The translations under genes were made by a program, and so were the position numbers. From Paenibacillus lactis (GTDB taxonomy: Bacteria; Bacillota; Bacilli; Paenibacillales; Paenibacillaceae): 64,000 bases of DNA. Below, one piece after another: positions 1 through 8,419 of the stretch. The notes under the pieces were generated by a model. That model did no database searches. It worked only from the letters and a program-made list of their open reading frames with translations, and had not been told where the DNA came from. Where the stretch lies: contig NZ_JAGGKI010000002.1 in assembly GCF_017873605.1 (NCBI RefSeq), forward strand, positions 1-64,000, written 5' to 3'. Numbering within the stretch: the first letter of the stretch is position 1; each line of letters starts with the position of its first letter.

Positions 1-114
1 TTCAGAGGTACGCCATTTGTAATAACCGCTCCGAGACACGTGAAAGAGAACGCACATCTTCTCCAATCGAAACTCGGAGCGATGATCTTCGATAAACTGG
101 AACCTTAGTTCTTT
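1..114 (-). CDS. IS3-family transposase OrfB, N-terminal fragment
   Basis: About 35 codons of the OrfB frame are visible. They read RFQFIEDHRSEFRLEKMCVL and continue into SRSGYYKW, the conserved N-terminal start of IS3 OrfB (HTH_21 region preceding the DDE integrase core). The frame is -1 relative to OrfA and stays open back into the orfA end, where an AAAGAAAAGAAC stretch could allow programmed -1 frameshifting to make an OrfAB fusion. The DDE catalytic domain would lie left of position 1. The slippery site is inferred from family behaviour, not shown. Confidence 0.75.
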
Positions 115-401
115 TCTTTGCTGAAGATGTGCATGGCCTTTTTTAGGATCGCAATTTCTTCTCTCAAATCATCAATTTCGCGTTTCTGATCTTCGATAAG
201 TTGGGTTTGCTGACGTAAGGTTTCCCCATGATTGACAGGCTCGTGCTCGAATGTTCGATACTTTTTGACCCAGTTGCGTAATGTGCCTGGATTAATGTTC
301 AACTCATCGGCGATCTGCTCCAGCGTCTTCGACTGTTCTTGCACGTACTTTACGGTTTCACGCTTAAATGTCTCGTTGTAATGCTGCCTGTTACCACTCA
401 T
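105..401 (-). CDS. IS3-family transposase OrfA (DNA-binding subunit)
   Basis: This protein of about 98 residues has an N-terminal helix-turn-helix (FKRETVKYVQEQ, then LEQIADELNINPGTLRNWVK). It ends in a leucine-zipper-like segment (LIEDQKREIDDLREEIAILK). That is the normal two-part build of IS3 OrfA, which recognises the element ends and oligomerises with OrfAB. The start at 401 follows AAAGGGTG. An in-frame ATG at 434 would add 11 residues but has no ribosome binding site and sits within 40 bp of the element end. The OrfB frame begins in the overlapping -1 phase. Confidence 0.85.
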   Translation of the reverse strand: MSGNRQHYNETFKRETVKYVQEQSKTLEQIADELNINPGTLRNWVKKYRTFEHEPVNHGETLRQQTQLIEDQKREIDDLREEIAILKKAMHIFSKEKN

Positions 402-475
402 ATTTTTGACACCCTTTCGTCTGCTTTGTTTCATTATCGTTTTATCACTAAGGGGTGTCCACTTTTTATTCTAGC

Positions 476-1071
476 TGCAAAAAGGGACTTGTTCGCGCTT
501 TTCAGGCCCACAGGCCGCGCAGCAAGCCCCAAAAAGGGACTTGTTCGCTCTCTTCGGGGCCATAAGCCCGCTGCAAGTCCTCAAAAGGGACTTGTTCGCT
601 CTCTCCGGGCCCACGGGCGGCAGCAAGTCCCCAAAAGGGACTTGTTCGCGCTTTTCAGGCCCACAGGCGCACAGCAAGTCCCCAAAAGGGACTTGTTCGC
701 GCTTTTCGGGCCCACAATCGCCCAACAAGTCCCCAAAAGGGACTTGTTCGCTCTCTCCAGGCCCACTGGCGCGCTGCAAGTCCCCAAAAGGGACTTGTTC
801 GCGCTTTTCAGGCCCACAGGCGCACAGCAAGCCCCCAAAAGGGACTTGTTCGCTCTCTCCAGGGCCCCAGACGCAAAACAAGTCCCGAAAAGGGACTTGT
901 TCGCGCTTTTCAGGCCCACAGGCCGCGCAGCAAGTCCCCAAAAGGGACTTGTTCGCTCTCTCCGGGCCCACGGGCGCGCAGTAAGTCCCCAAAAGGGACT
1001 TGTTTGCTCTCTCCAGGGCCCCAGACGCAAAACAAGTCCCAAACAGGGACTTGTTCGCTCTCTCCGGGCTA
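476..1071. repeat. 51-bp tandem repeat array, 12 copies, one hairpin per unit
   Basis: The motif GGGACTTGTTCG (TTTG once) recurs at 484, 536, 587, 637, 688, 739, 790, 841, 892, 944, 995 and 1046, a period of 50-52 bp. Between copies the inverted repeat CAAGTCCC-loop-GGGACTTG (8-bp stem, 5-nt loop, usually CAAAA) is kept almost perfectly. Two spacer types occur, GCGCTTTTCAGG (A) and GCTCTCTCCRGG (B), each leading into GGCCC. The array starts at the IS end and stops at the nadE stop codon (1072), so nadE transcripts would run through up to a dozen hairpins. Because 51 is 17 codons, long open frames with 17-residue repeats exist on both strands. They lack convincing starts or ribosome binding sites and are taken as by-products. 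Confidence 0.95.
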
Positions 1072-1881
1072 TTAAATGCCCGGGATCGTATTCCGTTTAT
1101 GCGCCGTTCTGCGATAGTAGCTCTCCAGCTTCTCCTGGACCTCCGGAGCTACCTGCTTGCCCTCCAGATAGTCGCTGTTATCCTCGTAGCTGATGCCGAG
1201 CTCCTTCTCGTCCGTCTGCCCTTCCCATAGGCCTGCCGTAGGCGCCTTGTCCAGAATCGATTGCGGCACGCCCAAGTAGGAAGCCAGCTGGCGCACCTGA
1301 CGCTTGTTCAAGGAGCTAAGCGGCGTTATATCCACCGCGCCGTCGCCCCATTTGGTGTAAAAGCCGGTAATCGCTTCGGATGCATGATCCGTCCCAACGA
1401 CGAGCAGATTCTGTTCGAACGCAAGCGCGTACTGGACAACCATCCGCACTCTGGCCTTCACGTTGCCTTTGCCGGGGATGCTGATATGCTTGTTGACTCC
1501 GATGTTTTTCAAACCATGTTCCACTTCAAGCGCAATCTCGTTGACGGCTTCCTCGATGTTGGTCTCAACCGTATATTTCAGATTAAAAGCCTTCGCCGTC
1601 GCATAGCTGTCCGAGATGTCGGCCTGCTCGCCATATGGCTGAAATACACCCAGCGTTTTATATTCCTTGCCGGTCTCTTCCGTAAGCTCATCGGTTGCCC
1701 GCTTGCACAGGCCTGCCGCAACCGCGCTGTCGATCCCGCCGCTAATCGCGATAAGCAGCCCCGACGTGCCAGAATTGGTAACATAGCTCTTCAGAAAATC
1801 CACCCGCTTGCGGACTTCTTCCTCCACATTGATCGATGGCTTGACGCCCAGTTCGGCAATAATCTGTTCCTGTAGACTCAT
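1072..1881 (-). CDS. nadE: NH3-dependent NAD+ synthetase
   Basis: NadE makes NAD+ from deamido-NAD+, ammonia and ATP, the last step of NAD biosynthesis in the cytoplasm. The PP-loop SGGIDSAV lies at residues 47-54. The segments FQPYGEQAD, GTDHASEAITGF, KWGDGAVD and PTAGLWEGQTDE are those of the Bacillus-type enzyme. The length of 269 residues matches B. subtilis NadE (about 272), and there is no glutaminase domain, hence ammonia dependence. CTTTCAG-rich DNA (GAAAGGAG on the coding strand) precedes the ATG. The 51-bp array begins at its stop codon, in the place where a terminator would be expected. Function is assigned with high certainty. Confidence 0.96.
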   Translation of the reverse strand: MSLQEQIIAELGVKPSINVEEEVRKRVDFLKSYVTNSGTSGLLIAISGGIDSAVAAGLCKRATDELTEETGKEYKTLGVFQPYGEQADISDSYATAKAFNLKYTVETNIEEAVNEIALEVEHGLKNIGVNKHISIPGKGNVKARVRMVVQYALAFEQNLLVVGTDHASEAITGFYTKWGDGAVDITPLSSLNKRQVRQLASYLGVPQSILDKAPTAGLWEGQTDEKELGISYEDNSDYLEGKQVAPEVQEKLESYYRRTAHKRNTIPGI

Positions 1882-1931
1882 CGTAAGACTCCTTTCAGAA
1901 TGGCTTCTCTCTTCTCCAATGACGGCACTTA

Positions 1932-1983
1932 CAACAAAAGCCCCGCGGCTTCGGAATAGGCCGAACGCTTCGGGGGCTTTGTT
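1932..1983 (-). terminator. Rho-independent terminator after the bacilliredoxin gene
   Basis: On the minus strand AAAGCCCC-type arms (1973-1980 and 1937-1944) close a long hairpin, followed by TTTTGTTGT. It separates the bacilliredoxin transcript from nadE. Confidence 0.8.
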
Positions 1984-1992
1984 GCTGCCGGA

Positions 1993-2427
1993 TTACTGGC
2001 AGTAGCGATTGAATGCGTCTGTCAGATCAGCTGCGATCTCCTCGGCGGAGCGGTTCTCAACTTGATGACGCTCAATGAAATGTACCAGCTCCCCATCCTT
2101 CAAAAGAGCAATCGAAGGCGAGGATGGCGGATATGGCGCAAAATATTCACGGGCCTTCGCCGTTGCTTCCTTATCCTGCCCGGCAAATACCGTGAACAAA
2201 TGATCCGGCTTCACCTCGTTTTGCAGTGCAAGTGCAACGCCTGGACGCGCTTGACCAGCCGCACAGCCGCAAACGGAATTGACAACAACGAGCGCCGTTC
2301 CTTTAGCTGCCTCAAACTGCTCTTCCACTTCCTCCGGCGTTGTCAGCTCGCGGATCCCCAGAACCGTGAGCTCATCGCGCATTGGCTGAACCATGTCGCG
2401 CATATATCGGTCAAAAGACATACCCAT
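1993..2427 (-). CDS. Bacilliredoxin, BrxA/BrxB (YphP/YqiW) family
   Basis: Bacilliredoxins remove bacillithiol from S-bacillithiolated proteins after oxidative stress. The protein has the thioredoxin-like fold and the family motif VVNSVCGCAAG, with the CGC dithiol at C53 and C55, followed by TVFAGQDKEATAKAREYF-type sequence as in YqiW. Its length of 144 residues is normal. The start at 2427 follows AAGGAG by ten bases; a longer frame to 2478 has no ribosome binding site. BrxA and BrxB cannot be told apart here, so no symbol is given. It is monocistronic, with its own terminator. Confidence 0.92.
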   Translation of the reverse strand: MGMSFDRYMRDMVQPMRDELTVLGIRELTTPEEVEEQFEAAKGTALVVVNSVCGCAAGQARPGVALALQNEVKPDHLFTVFAGQDKEATAKAREYFAPYPPSSPSIALLKDGELVHFIERHQVENRSAEEIAADLTDAFNRYCQ

Positions 2428-2530
2428 AACTGCTTCACTCCTTATATAAACAAGATTATTCGATTGATAACAACTCATCGCTATCTATATTATACAATCA
2501 CGAAGAGTGAAAGCAAGAAAATACAAAACG

Positions 2531-2556
2531 AGCAGCATCCAAGGTAGGATGCCGCC
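2531..2556 (-). terminator. Terminator after the 37-residue protein gene
   Basis: The hairpin GCATCC-TACCTT-GGATGC on the minus strand is followed by TGCTCGTTTTGTATTTTC, 25 bases beyond the small gene's stop. Confidence 0.7.
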
Positions 2557-2580
2557 CGCCGATAAAGAGGTGATGCAAGC

Positions 2581-2694
2581 CTAGGTGGCCGGGTAATTAA
2601 TCCCGTCCTGCTTTTTGTCCACGATGGGCTCACCGCGGCGCTCTTTGTTTTCACGCTTTTGCTGCTCTTGCTCCTTGGAATTGTTTTTGCTCAT
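2581..2694 (-). CDS. Small charged protein, 37 residues, function unknown
   Basis: This short frame begins MSKNNSKEQEQQKRENKERR and ends GINYPAT. It is very hydrophilic, with 14 Lys/Arg/Glu residues in the first 24, and is predicted to be disordered. It has a strong ribosome binding site (AAAGGAGG, 6-7 bases before the ATG at 2694) and its own terminator, which argues for a real gene. The composition recalls small acid-soluble spore or spore-associated peptides of Bacillales, but I recognise no named family and assign no function. It lies downstream of the KinB-like kinase on the same strand. Confidence 0.6.
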   Translation of the reverse strand: MSKNNSKEQEQQKRENKERRGEPIVDKKQDGINYPAT

Positions 2695-2749
2695 CCGAAT
2701 CCCTCCTTTACCGTTGGCTCTGTCTTATGATGCCAATCCGTCCATCCGA

Positions 2750-4477
2750 TTATTCGAATGCAGCTGCGCTTTGGGGTTCAATCATCGTCTGCGGAGAGGA
2801 GCGGACGGGCAGCGATATGATAAAGACCGTGCCTTGTCCTTCACTGGATTTGACATCAATCGTTCCGTTGTGCCGCTGGACCACGCTCATGCACAGTGCC
2901 AGCCCAAGCCCGGTGCCTTTATTCTTCGTTGTAAAAAAGGGCTCGAACAACCGCTGCAGTACATCGTCCGGAATTCCTATCCCGGTATCCTTGACGAATA
3001 GCTTGACCTGTTCGCCTTCCAGGCGGGTCTCGATCGTCAGCGTTCCCTTCTCCCCCATCGCTTCCATTCCGTTGCGGCATAAATTCAGGATCAGCTGCTT
3101 CATCTCTTTTGGATTCAAAAGAAGCTTCGGCATCATCGATCCCAGCTTGAGCTCGATGGACTGTCCGCGCAAATTGGCGTCCGCCCATAACAGCGGGCTC
3201 AGCTCGTGAATGATATCGTGAAGATGACACTCTTCCTTCTCGGCCGTACGATTCTGGGCCAAGGATAGAAAATCGTTAATGATGCTGTTCGCACGGTCCA
3301 GCTCTTCCATCACAATACGGTAATAATGATCAAGGGTATCCGGGCTCTTCTCCTGCATCAGCTGCAAAAATCCGCGCACAACTGCCATCGGATTCCGAAT
3401 TTCATGCGTAATGCCGGCCGCCATCTGACCGACTAAGCTGAGACGCTCCACATTGATAAACTCGGAGCGCAGCTTATCAAGTTCCGTTATGTCTTCAATA
3501 ATCCCAACCGCCCCCGAAATTTTGCCTGTTTGATTATGTATAAGGGGGTAAATCCCTGTCGAGTAGACTCGGGAGGCGTTACGGACAATTTCTCCCGGCG
3601 TTTCGATACCTTGAAGGGCCTTCTCGATCCTCGTTAGCAAATGCTCCTTCTGAAACATACCGTCCAAAGCCTCGTGTAACGGTTTTCCGACGATATCGCT
3701 CCTTGACAGATGCGGATAAGCAGCTTTGCTCAAGTCCGTGATCAAATGGTGGTTGGCTGCTATGATATTGCCCTTCAGGTCAACAGCTATAATGCCCAGC
3801 GGGATGAGATCCAGAAACGGACTCACGGATTCCTTGCTCATCAAAGGGCTGTTATGTCGATTGGAAGCGAGCCGCTCCGCGTTCATTTCAATCCAGTATA
3901 CAATCAATCCGGAGTGGAACATGCCGATCAGCATATAGAGAACCGCTACCAGAATCATATCGGGATTCAGGTGATGATTATTGACTTTTCCGTCAACGGC
4001 CTCGTGGCCCACAATGAGAAGCATGGATGGAACAAGGGCGCTCCATAGCCAGCATATCTTTTCAAGGATCGAGCCCTTCTTGAAATGAGTCGATACCCGA
4101 GGCAGCATTGAGTAGCATATGATTAGCATATTTAACAAGAGGCAGGCCAACGGCAACCCGTAAATCAGCCCATGGGTTGTTATATATACGACTGCAAGAC
4201 ATAACCCGGAAAACCGGCTCCCATATAAAATGCCTAAATACAGGGGAACGACTCCAAGATGAATCGGAACATAATAATCGCTCATTGCCGAGAGCAGGAC
4301 ACATAGAATGATGCTGATTCCGCATGCGATGACGATATGATCGCGGAATCGCAGCACAACATCCGGTTTCTTCTTGTACAGGCAATTTACATGTCTGTCG
4401 AGGAGAAGCGGCAGATGAAAGATGAGCGTACCATACAGCAGAACTTGCAGCAGAATATCTTTCCATAGGCTCAGCAC
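2750..4477 (-). CDS. KinB-like sensor histidine kinase (sporulation type)
   Basis: This 575-residue membrane kinase has five or six hydrophobic segments in residues 5-200, matching 5TM-5TMR_LYT sensor regions. A PAS domain (about 219-335) and a HisKA domain follow, with phospho-acceptor H358 in AAGITHEIRNPMAVVRGF, then a HATPase domain with NLCRNGMEAM, DTGIGIP, LFEPFFTTK and GTGLGLAL. The H-box is of the KinA-E class that feeds the Spo0F phosphorelay, and no response regulator is adjacent, as expected for orphan phosphorelay kinases. The start is a GTG at 4477 after GAGGTG. The activating signal is unknown. Confidence 0.88.
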   Translation of the reverse strand: MLSLWKDILLQVLLYGTLIFHLPLLLDRHVNCLYKKKPDVVLRFRDHIVIACGISIILCVLLSAMSDYYVPIHLGVVPLYLGILYGSRFSGLCLAVVYITTHGLIYGLPLACLLLNMLIICYSMLPRVSTHFKKGSILEKICWLWSALVPSMLLIVGHEAVDGKVNNHHLNPDMILVAVLYMLIGMFHSGLIVYWIEMNAERLASNRHNSPLMSKESVSPFLDLIPLGIIAVDLKGNIIAANHHLITDLSKAAYPHLSRSDIVGKPLHEALDGMFQKEHLLTRIEKALQGIETPGEIVRNASRVYSTGIYPLIHNQTGKISGAVGIIEDITELDKLRSEFINVERLSLVGQMAAGITHEIRNPMAVVRGFLQLMQEKSPDTLDHYYRIVMEELDRANSIINDFLSLAQNRTAEKEECHLHDIIHELSPLLWADANLRGQSIELKLGSMMPKLLLNPKEMKQLILNLCRNGMEAMGEKGTLTIETRLEGEQVKLFVKDTGIGIPDDVLQRLFEPFFTTKNKGTGLGLALCMSVVQRHNGTIDVKSSEGQGTVFIISLPVRSSPQTMIEPQSAAAFE

Positions 4478-4688
4478 AACGCTAAATCACCTCAATTCGA
4501 CAACGCCTCTAATATTTTTGATTAAATCACAGGCGACACCAGATTACAATATCTTGTAAGTTCATGTTGAAATGACGAAGAACAAAGGCTTTTCGTCCTA
4601 TGCTGAAGGACTTAGGATAATTCACGGTTACCGTATATAATAAGGATGATCTACTAGTGATATACCCTTAAAGGAGCTAAGAGCAAAC

Positions 4689-5957
4689 ATGCCGGATTAT
4701 GATGTAATTGTGATCGGGGGCGGACCGTCCGGGCTTATGGCCTGCGTGGCGGCCGGAGAGAGAGGAGCCTCCGTTTTACTCGTGGATAAAGGGGACAAGC
4801 TTGGCCGTAAGCTCGGCATATCGGGCGGCGGCAGATGCAATGTGACCAACGCGAAAGAACAGGATGAACTGATCGCCAATATTCCGGGTAACGGCCGGTT
4901 TCTGTACAGCGCTTTTCAGCATTGGAATAACCGGGATATTATGGCCTTCTTCGAAGGGCTCGGCATTCCGCTTAAGGAGGAAGACAACGGGCGGATGTTC
5001 CCGGTAACGGATAAGGCTTCAAGCGTTGTCAACGCCTTGATCGGCAAGGTCCGTGAGCTGGGCACCGATATCCTGACGAACAGCCCCGTGCACCGGGTTC
5101 TATTCGAGAACCATCATGCGGCGGGCATAGAATTAAAATCAGGAAGGACCATAACCTCCTCTTGCGTGATCGTTGCGACCGGCGGCCAATCGGTACCGCA
5201 AACTGGCTCCACCGGCGATGGCTATCCGTGGGCCGAGGCAGCCGGCCATACCATCACCGAGCTGTACCCGACGGAGGTGCCGATCGTGTCTACGGAGCCA
5301 TGGATTGCCTCCAAGGAGCTGCAAGGACTCTCGCTGAGGGATGTAGAGCTGTCGGTCTGGAACCCGAAGGGTAAGCGGATCATTGCCCACCGCGGCGACA
5401 TGCTGTTCACCCACTTCGGCGTATCCGGTCCGATCGCCCTCCGATGCAGCCAGTTTATCCGCCAGGTTCAGCGGAAATTCGATATCGTGAATGTGGACAT
5501 GGCCATCGATATGTTCCCGGACCGATCTGCCCCGGAAATGGAACGTGAAATTAGGATATACCTTGAGGAGGAGCCGCGGAAAAGCATTAAGAATGCGCTC
5601 AAAGGATATCTGCCTGAACGCATGATTCCCCTGCTGCTGTCCAAGGCCGGGATCGACAGCGATACGGTCTGCAGCGGCATCTCCAAAACCGCTGTAGCCG
5701 GACTGGCCGCCACCCTTAAGAAATTCATGTTCCGGGCTTCCGGAACGAGATCGCTGAAGGAGGCGTTCGTAACGGGAGGCGGCGTAAGCCTTAAGGAGAT
5801 CCAACCGAAAACCATGGAGTCCAAGCTGATGCCGGGCCTCTTTTTCTGCGGTGAAATATTAGACATCCACGGCTACACCGGGGGATACAATATCACGGCA
5901 GCCTTCTCCACCGGATACACGGCTGGCAAGCACGCTGCAGAGGCCGCTTCCGGATAG
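4689..5957 (+). CDS. HI0933/YtfP-family FAD-dependent oxidoreductase
   Basis: This 422-residue flavoprotein has an N-terminal Rossmann FAD-binding motif ([13 protein letters not shown], residues 6-18). The family signature [16 protein letters not shown] follows, and a C-terminal FAD motif ([19 protein letters not shown]). It is a close relative of B. subtilis YtfP and E. coli YhiN. A BaiN-type NAD(P)H-dependent reductase is the best-studied relative, but the physiological substrate here is unknown. AAAGGAG precedes the ATG, and a TATAAT (about 4637) could be the -10 box. It is divergent from the KinB-like kinase. Confidence 0.9.
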   Translation: MPDYDVIVIGGGPSGLMACVAAGERGASVLLVDKGDKLGRKLGISGGGRCNVTNAKEQDELIANIPGNGRFLYSAFQHWNNRDIMAFFEGLGIPLKEEDNGRMFPVTDKASSVVNALIGKVRELGTDILTNSPVHRVLFENHHAAGIELKSGRTITSSCVIVATGGQSVPQTGSTGDGYPWAEAAGHTITELYPTEVPIVSTEPWIASKELQGLSLRDVELSVWNPKGKRIIAHRGDMLFTHFGVSGPIALRCSQFIRQVQRKFDIVNVDMAIDMFPDRSAPEMEREIRIYLEEEPRKSIKNALKGYLPERMIPLLLSKAGIDSDTVCSGISKTAVAGLAATLKKFMFRASGTRSLKEAFVTGGGVSLKEIQPKTMESKLMPGLFFCGEILDIHGYTGGYNITAAFSTGYTAGKHAAEAASG

Positions 5958-6018
5958 TTACCGCCCTCCTTCGGGCGTATCCTAAAAGCCGACGCCCTAA
6001 CTGCCCCATCAACATGGA

Positions 6019-6062
6019 AAAGCGCTGGTCAGCTCCTTAAGGACTGACCAGCGCTTATTTTC
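6019..6062. terminator. Bidirectional terminator between flavoprotein and ecsB-like genes
   Basis: A 13-bp perfect stem (AAGCGCTGGTCAG / CTGACCAGCGCTT) is followed by TATTTTCATT on the plus strand and TTCCATG on the minus strand. It lies between convergent genes. Confidence 0.9.
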
Positions 6063-6124
6063 ATTCTCCAAATGCAAATCCTACTATTATAAGAAGCGGC
6101 AATTCATGGTACCGATCGAACCAC

Positions 6125-7420
6125 TCATGCCGATTCGTCGCCGACTTCTTCCTCGTTCTCTCTTAAAGTCCGTTCCTCCTTGTAGACCGGCAAGGACGTC
6201 AGGGTCGGTGCAACGATGACGGCCACAGCCGTACATGCAAGCCCGGCCAACCACCCGGCCGCTCCTGGAAAGAGCGTCAGGCCCGCTACCAACGAATATA
6301 GTAACGCCGGCAATACCAGCAGGGTCCGAACCACGACCACGCCTGCCGACCGGTAATGGCGGTTGTTGAACGGAAGGATATGCATGAAATCCGCTTTGGC
6401 AAACTGCGCCCAACGGGTATGAAGCCAATACGATATGAGAATGACCATGGCAATGTAGACGATCACTTTGACTACATGCGGCGGCATCCAGATCGCCGGA
6501 ACTCCGAGCAATGTGATCTGGAGGTACACGGCCAGATTTTCAGACTTGCGCAGGATCGCCTTCAGACCGGCATCCGCCAGCCGCTTCTCTGCGGCCCCCT
6601 TAAAAATGCGCCCCGATTTGCGGAACAACCAGGTCTTGCTCCGGATGCTTGGGGGCTTGCCGACCGCTTGGATCATAATCATCTCGGTTAATTGGATACG
6701 CGTGCTCGCATCCTCCCGCGTATCGGAGATGAAGTCTCCCTTCATGCGCAATCGGTACCTGCCGAGCAGGAGCAGCAGCACGAGAAAAATCACAGCGCCA
6801 AACCATAAAACAAGCGGCGTTTTAAGCCCGAAGGTCACGCCTACCATGAACGTGCCGAAGAAGAGCCAGCGGCTGAAATAGCCCCCAAGCCGCCTTGCCC
6901 ATCCCTTATAACGAGAACGGATTATCCTACCCGCCAGATTGGCGCACCAGGCGCAGGCTGCGGCTGCCAGCAGCAGGGGGATTAATGTCGCTTCGCCAAA
7001 TCCATAGCCTCTTACAAGAAACGGGAGGGCAAGCCCCGTGAACAGCAGCCCTTTAACCGCGGAAACACAAATGCTGTATCCCATCCCGCGGACCATCAAG
7101 CCCTTGATCCATTGCGGATGCTGGCGGAGGAACAGCACGTCGGCCTCCTCGAGAAACAGCAGCACCCTGCCGAAGAACATCAGCAGCAGAAGCGAAGCAG
7201 CTCCCTGCACCGGGATATAATCAACCCAGACGGGAATCGGTCTTGTCCATAGCTCCCGATAAAGCCCTCCGCCAAGCAGCAGACCCGGCACAATGATGTA
7301 CAGCATTACCGTCCAATCTGCCACGGTAGCGAGACTTGCACGCTGATGCTTCCAATGGGATCGTACTCTTGTCCAGAACAGGGAGCCCGGGTTCTTCACA
7401 TGTCGCGACCGTACCATCAT
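6125..7420 (-). CDS. ecsB: EcsB-family ABC transporter permease
   Basis: A hydrophobic protein of about 431 residues with some ten predicted membrane spans and the EcsB-type layout of hydrophobic blocks around charged cytoplasmic loops. It is the membrane partner of the ATPase gene directly upstream. In B. subtilis, EcsAB is needed for protein secretion, competence and regulated intramembrane proteolysis through RasP, though the transported substrate is unclear. The ATG ATG at 7420 follows GGGGAGGAGG. An in-frame ATG at 7438 overlaps the ATPase stop but would place this ribosome binding site inside the coding sequence, so 7420 is preferred. No ecsC is seen. Confidence 0.85.
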   Translation of the reverse strand: MMVRSRHVKNPGSLFWTRVRSHWKHQRASLATVADWTVMLYIIVPGLLLGGGLYRELWTRPIPVWVDYIPVQGAASLLLLMFFGRVLLFLEEADVLFLRQHPQWIKGLMVRGMGYSICVSAVKGLLFTGLALPFLVRGYGFGEATLIPLLLAAAACAWCANLAGRIIRSRYKGWARRLGGYFSRWLFFGTFMVGVTFGLKTPLVLWFGAVIFLVLLLLLGRYRLRMKGDFISDTREDASTRIQLTEMIMIQAVGKPPSIRSKTWLFRKSGRIFKGAAEKRLADAGLKAILRKSENLAVYLQITLLGVPAIWMPPHVVKVIVYIAMVILISYWLHTRWAQFAKADFMHILPFNNRHYRSAGVVVVRTLLVLPALLYSLVAGLTLFPGAAGWLAGLACTAVAVIVAPTLTSLPVYKEERTLRENEEEVGDESA

Positions 7421-7434
7421 GTCCTCCTCCCCGT

Positions 7435-8169
7435 TCATGTCAGTGCATCGAAGCAGTCAAACAAAGAGGCACCCGGAAGGTCCGCTGCGAGCCGGATGTC
7501 ATCCAGTGTTCCCTGTGACGCTACTTGACCTTGTGAAATGAGGACAAAGCTGTCGCAGATTCTTTCCGCGGTATCTAGGACGTGGGTGGACATCAGTACA
7601 CCTGCCCCGCGCTGCCTCTCCTCCAAAAGCAGGTTCAGAAAATCCCTCGTTGCCCTTGGATCAAGTCCGATAAACGGCTCGTCCACAATATAGACATCCG
7701 GCTTGGACAGGAAGCCGATCATGAGCATCATCTTCTGCTTCATCCCTTTGGAGAAGCCTCCGGGGAGCTCATGACGTACCGACTCCATGCCAAACTGCCG
7801 TAGAAGCGTCTCCGCCTGCTCCTCGAACCGTCCATCGTCGATCCCATATGCGGCCGCAGCCAGGTCCAGGTGCTCCCAAAGCGTCAAATCCTCGTAAAAT
7901 ACGGGCTGCTCCGGGACATATGCGTATCTTGGCGGATCGCCGGCAATCTTGACTTCGGCTTTGCAATCTTTCAGTAAACCAAGGACCGCTTTGATCGTCG
8001 TGCTCTTTCCTGCGCCGTTGGGGCCGATCAGCCCGAGCAGCTCGCCGGGAGCGACCCGGAACGAGATATCGCGTATCCGCGGCCGCCCGGGCTCATATCC
8101 GGCTTCCTGAATGTTCACGGCGAGAACGGGGTCTGGTTGTGATTCATGATTCTCCCGTATCATTTCCAT
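7435..8169 (-). CDS. ecsA: EcsA-family ABC transporter ATP-binding protein
   Basis: The 244-residue ATPase carries Walker A GPNGAGKSTT, the variant signature FSKGMKQK (as in EcsA rather than LSGGQ), Walker B VYIVDEPFIGLD and the switch STHVL. The downstream ecsB-like permease gene starts within 15 bases of its stop, so the two are co-transcribed and presumably form an EcsAB exporter. The upstream region (8170-8419) is shared with the divergent MarR gene, which may regulate it. Confidence 0.9.
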   Translation of the reverse strand: MEMIRENHESQPDPVLAVNIQEAGYEPGRPRIRDISFRVAPGELLGLIGPNGAGKSTTIKAVLGLLKDCKAEVKIAGDPPRYAYVPEQPVFYEDLTLWEHLDLAAAAYGIDDGRFEEQAETLLRQFGMESVRHELPGGFSKGMKQKMMLMIGFLSKPDVYIVDEPFIGLDPRATRDFLNLLLEERQRGAGVLMSTHVLDTAERICDSFVLISQGQVASQGTLDDIRLAADLPGASLFDCFDALT

Positions 8170-8356
8170 CTCGTAAATCCCCCATCCATTTGAATTCCTA
8201 TTTCAGGTAATACGTAAAGGGATGGAATTCGTTGCAAGAGGATCAATTCTGATTGGCCGTTCGGACCGGAGACGTAGCAGGGCACCGGGCCGGATATTGA
8301 AAATATTTTTATTGGACTGTGACAAATCGCATGTTTCAACGGCCTGTGATTCGAGT

Positions 8357-8367
8357 AATCTTAGATT
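8357..8367. promoter_or_regulatory. Candidate MarR operator in the ecsA-marR divergent region
   Basis: AATCT-T-AGATT is an 11-bp inverted repeat about 50 bp before the MarR start, in the 250-bp divergent intergenic region. Position fits autoregulation. No single clear promoter stands out and specificity is unproven. Confidence 0.3.
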
Positions 8368-8419
8368 TGAAGGAATTATGGTGGACATGTCATATCCAAG
8401 TTAAAGGCGGGGAAAATTA

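Larger units (their letters stand above)
1..474 (-). mobile_element. IS3-family insertion sequence, 5' end only (truncated by window edge)
   Basis: An OrfA gene is followed by the beginning of an OrfB reading frame in the -1 phase, the standard layout of IS3-family elements. Upstream of orfA the sequence TAGAATAAAAAGTGGACACC (minus strand, near 453-472) resembles IS3/IS150-type terminal repeats, so the element probably ends around 470-475, directly against the 51-bp tandem array. The other end and the rest of the transposase lie outside the window, so target-site duplication and intactness cannot be judged. Confidence 0.8.

Noticed and set aside
476..1071. CRISPR array
   Set aside because: Units are contiguous with no unique spacers, spacers fall into two recurring types, and no cas genes are present.
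339..1193. Long plus- and minus-strand open frames encoding 17-residue repeats across the 51-bp array
   Set aside because: They arise because the repeat period is a multiple of three. They run through an IS end and the nadE 3' end, lack ribosome binding sites, and several frames on both strands are equally open.
8203..8388. 61-codon frames on both strands of the ecsA-marR gap
   Set aside because: Mirror-image open frames in a regulatory region without ribosome binding sites.
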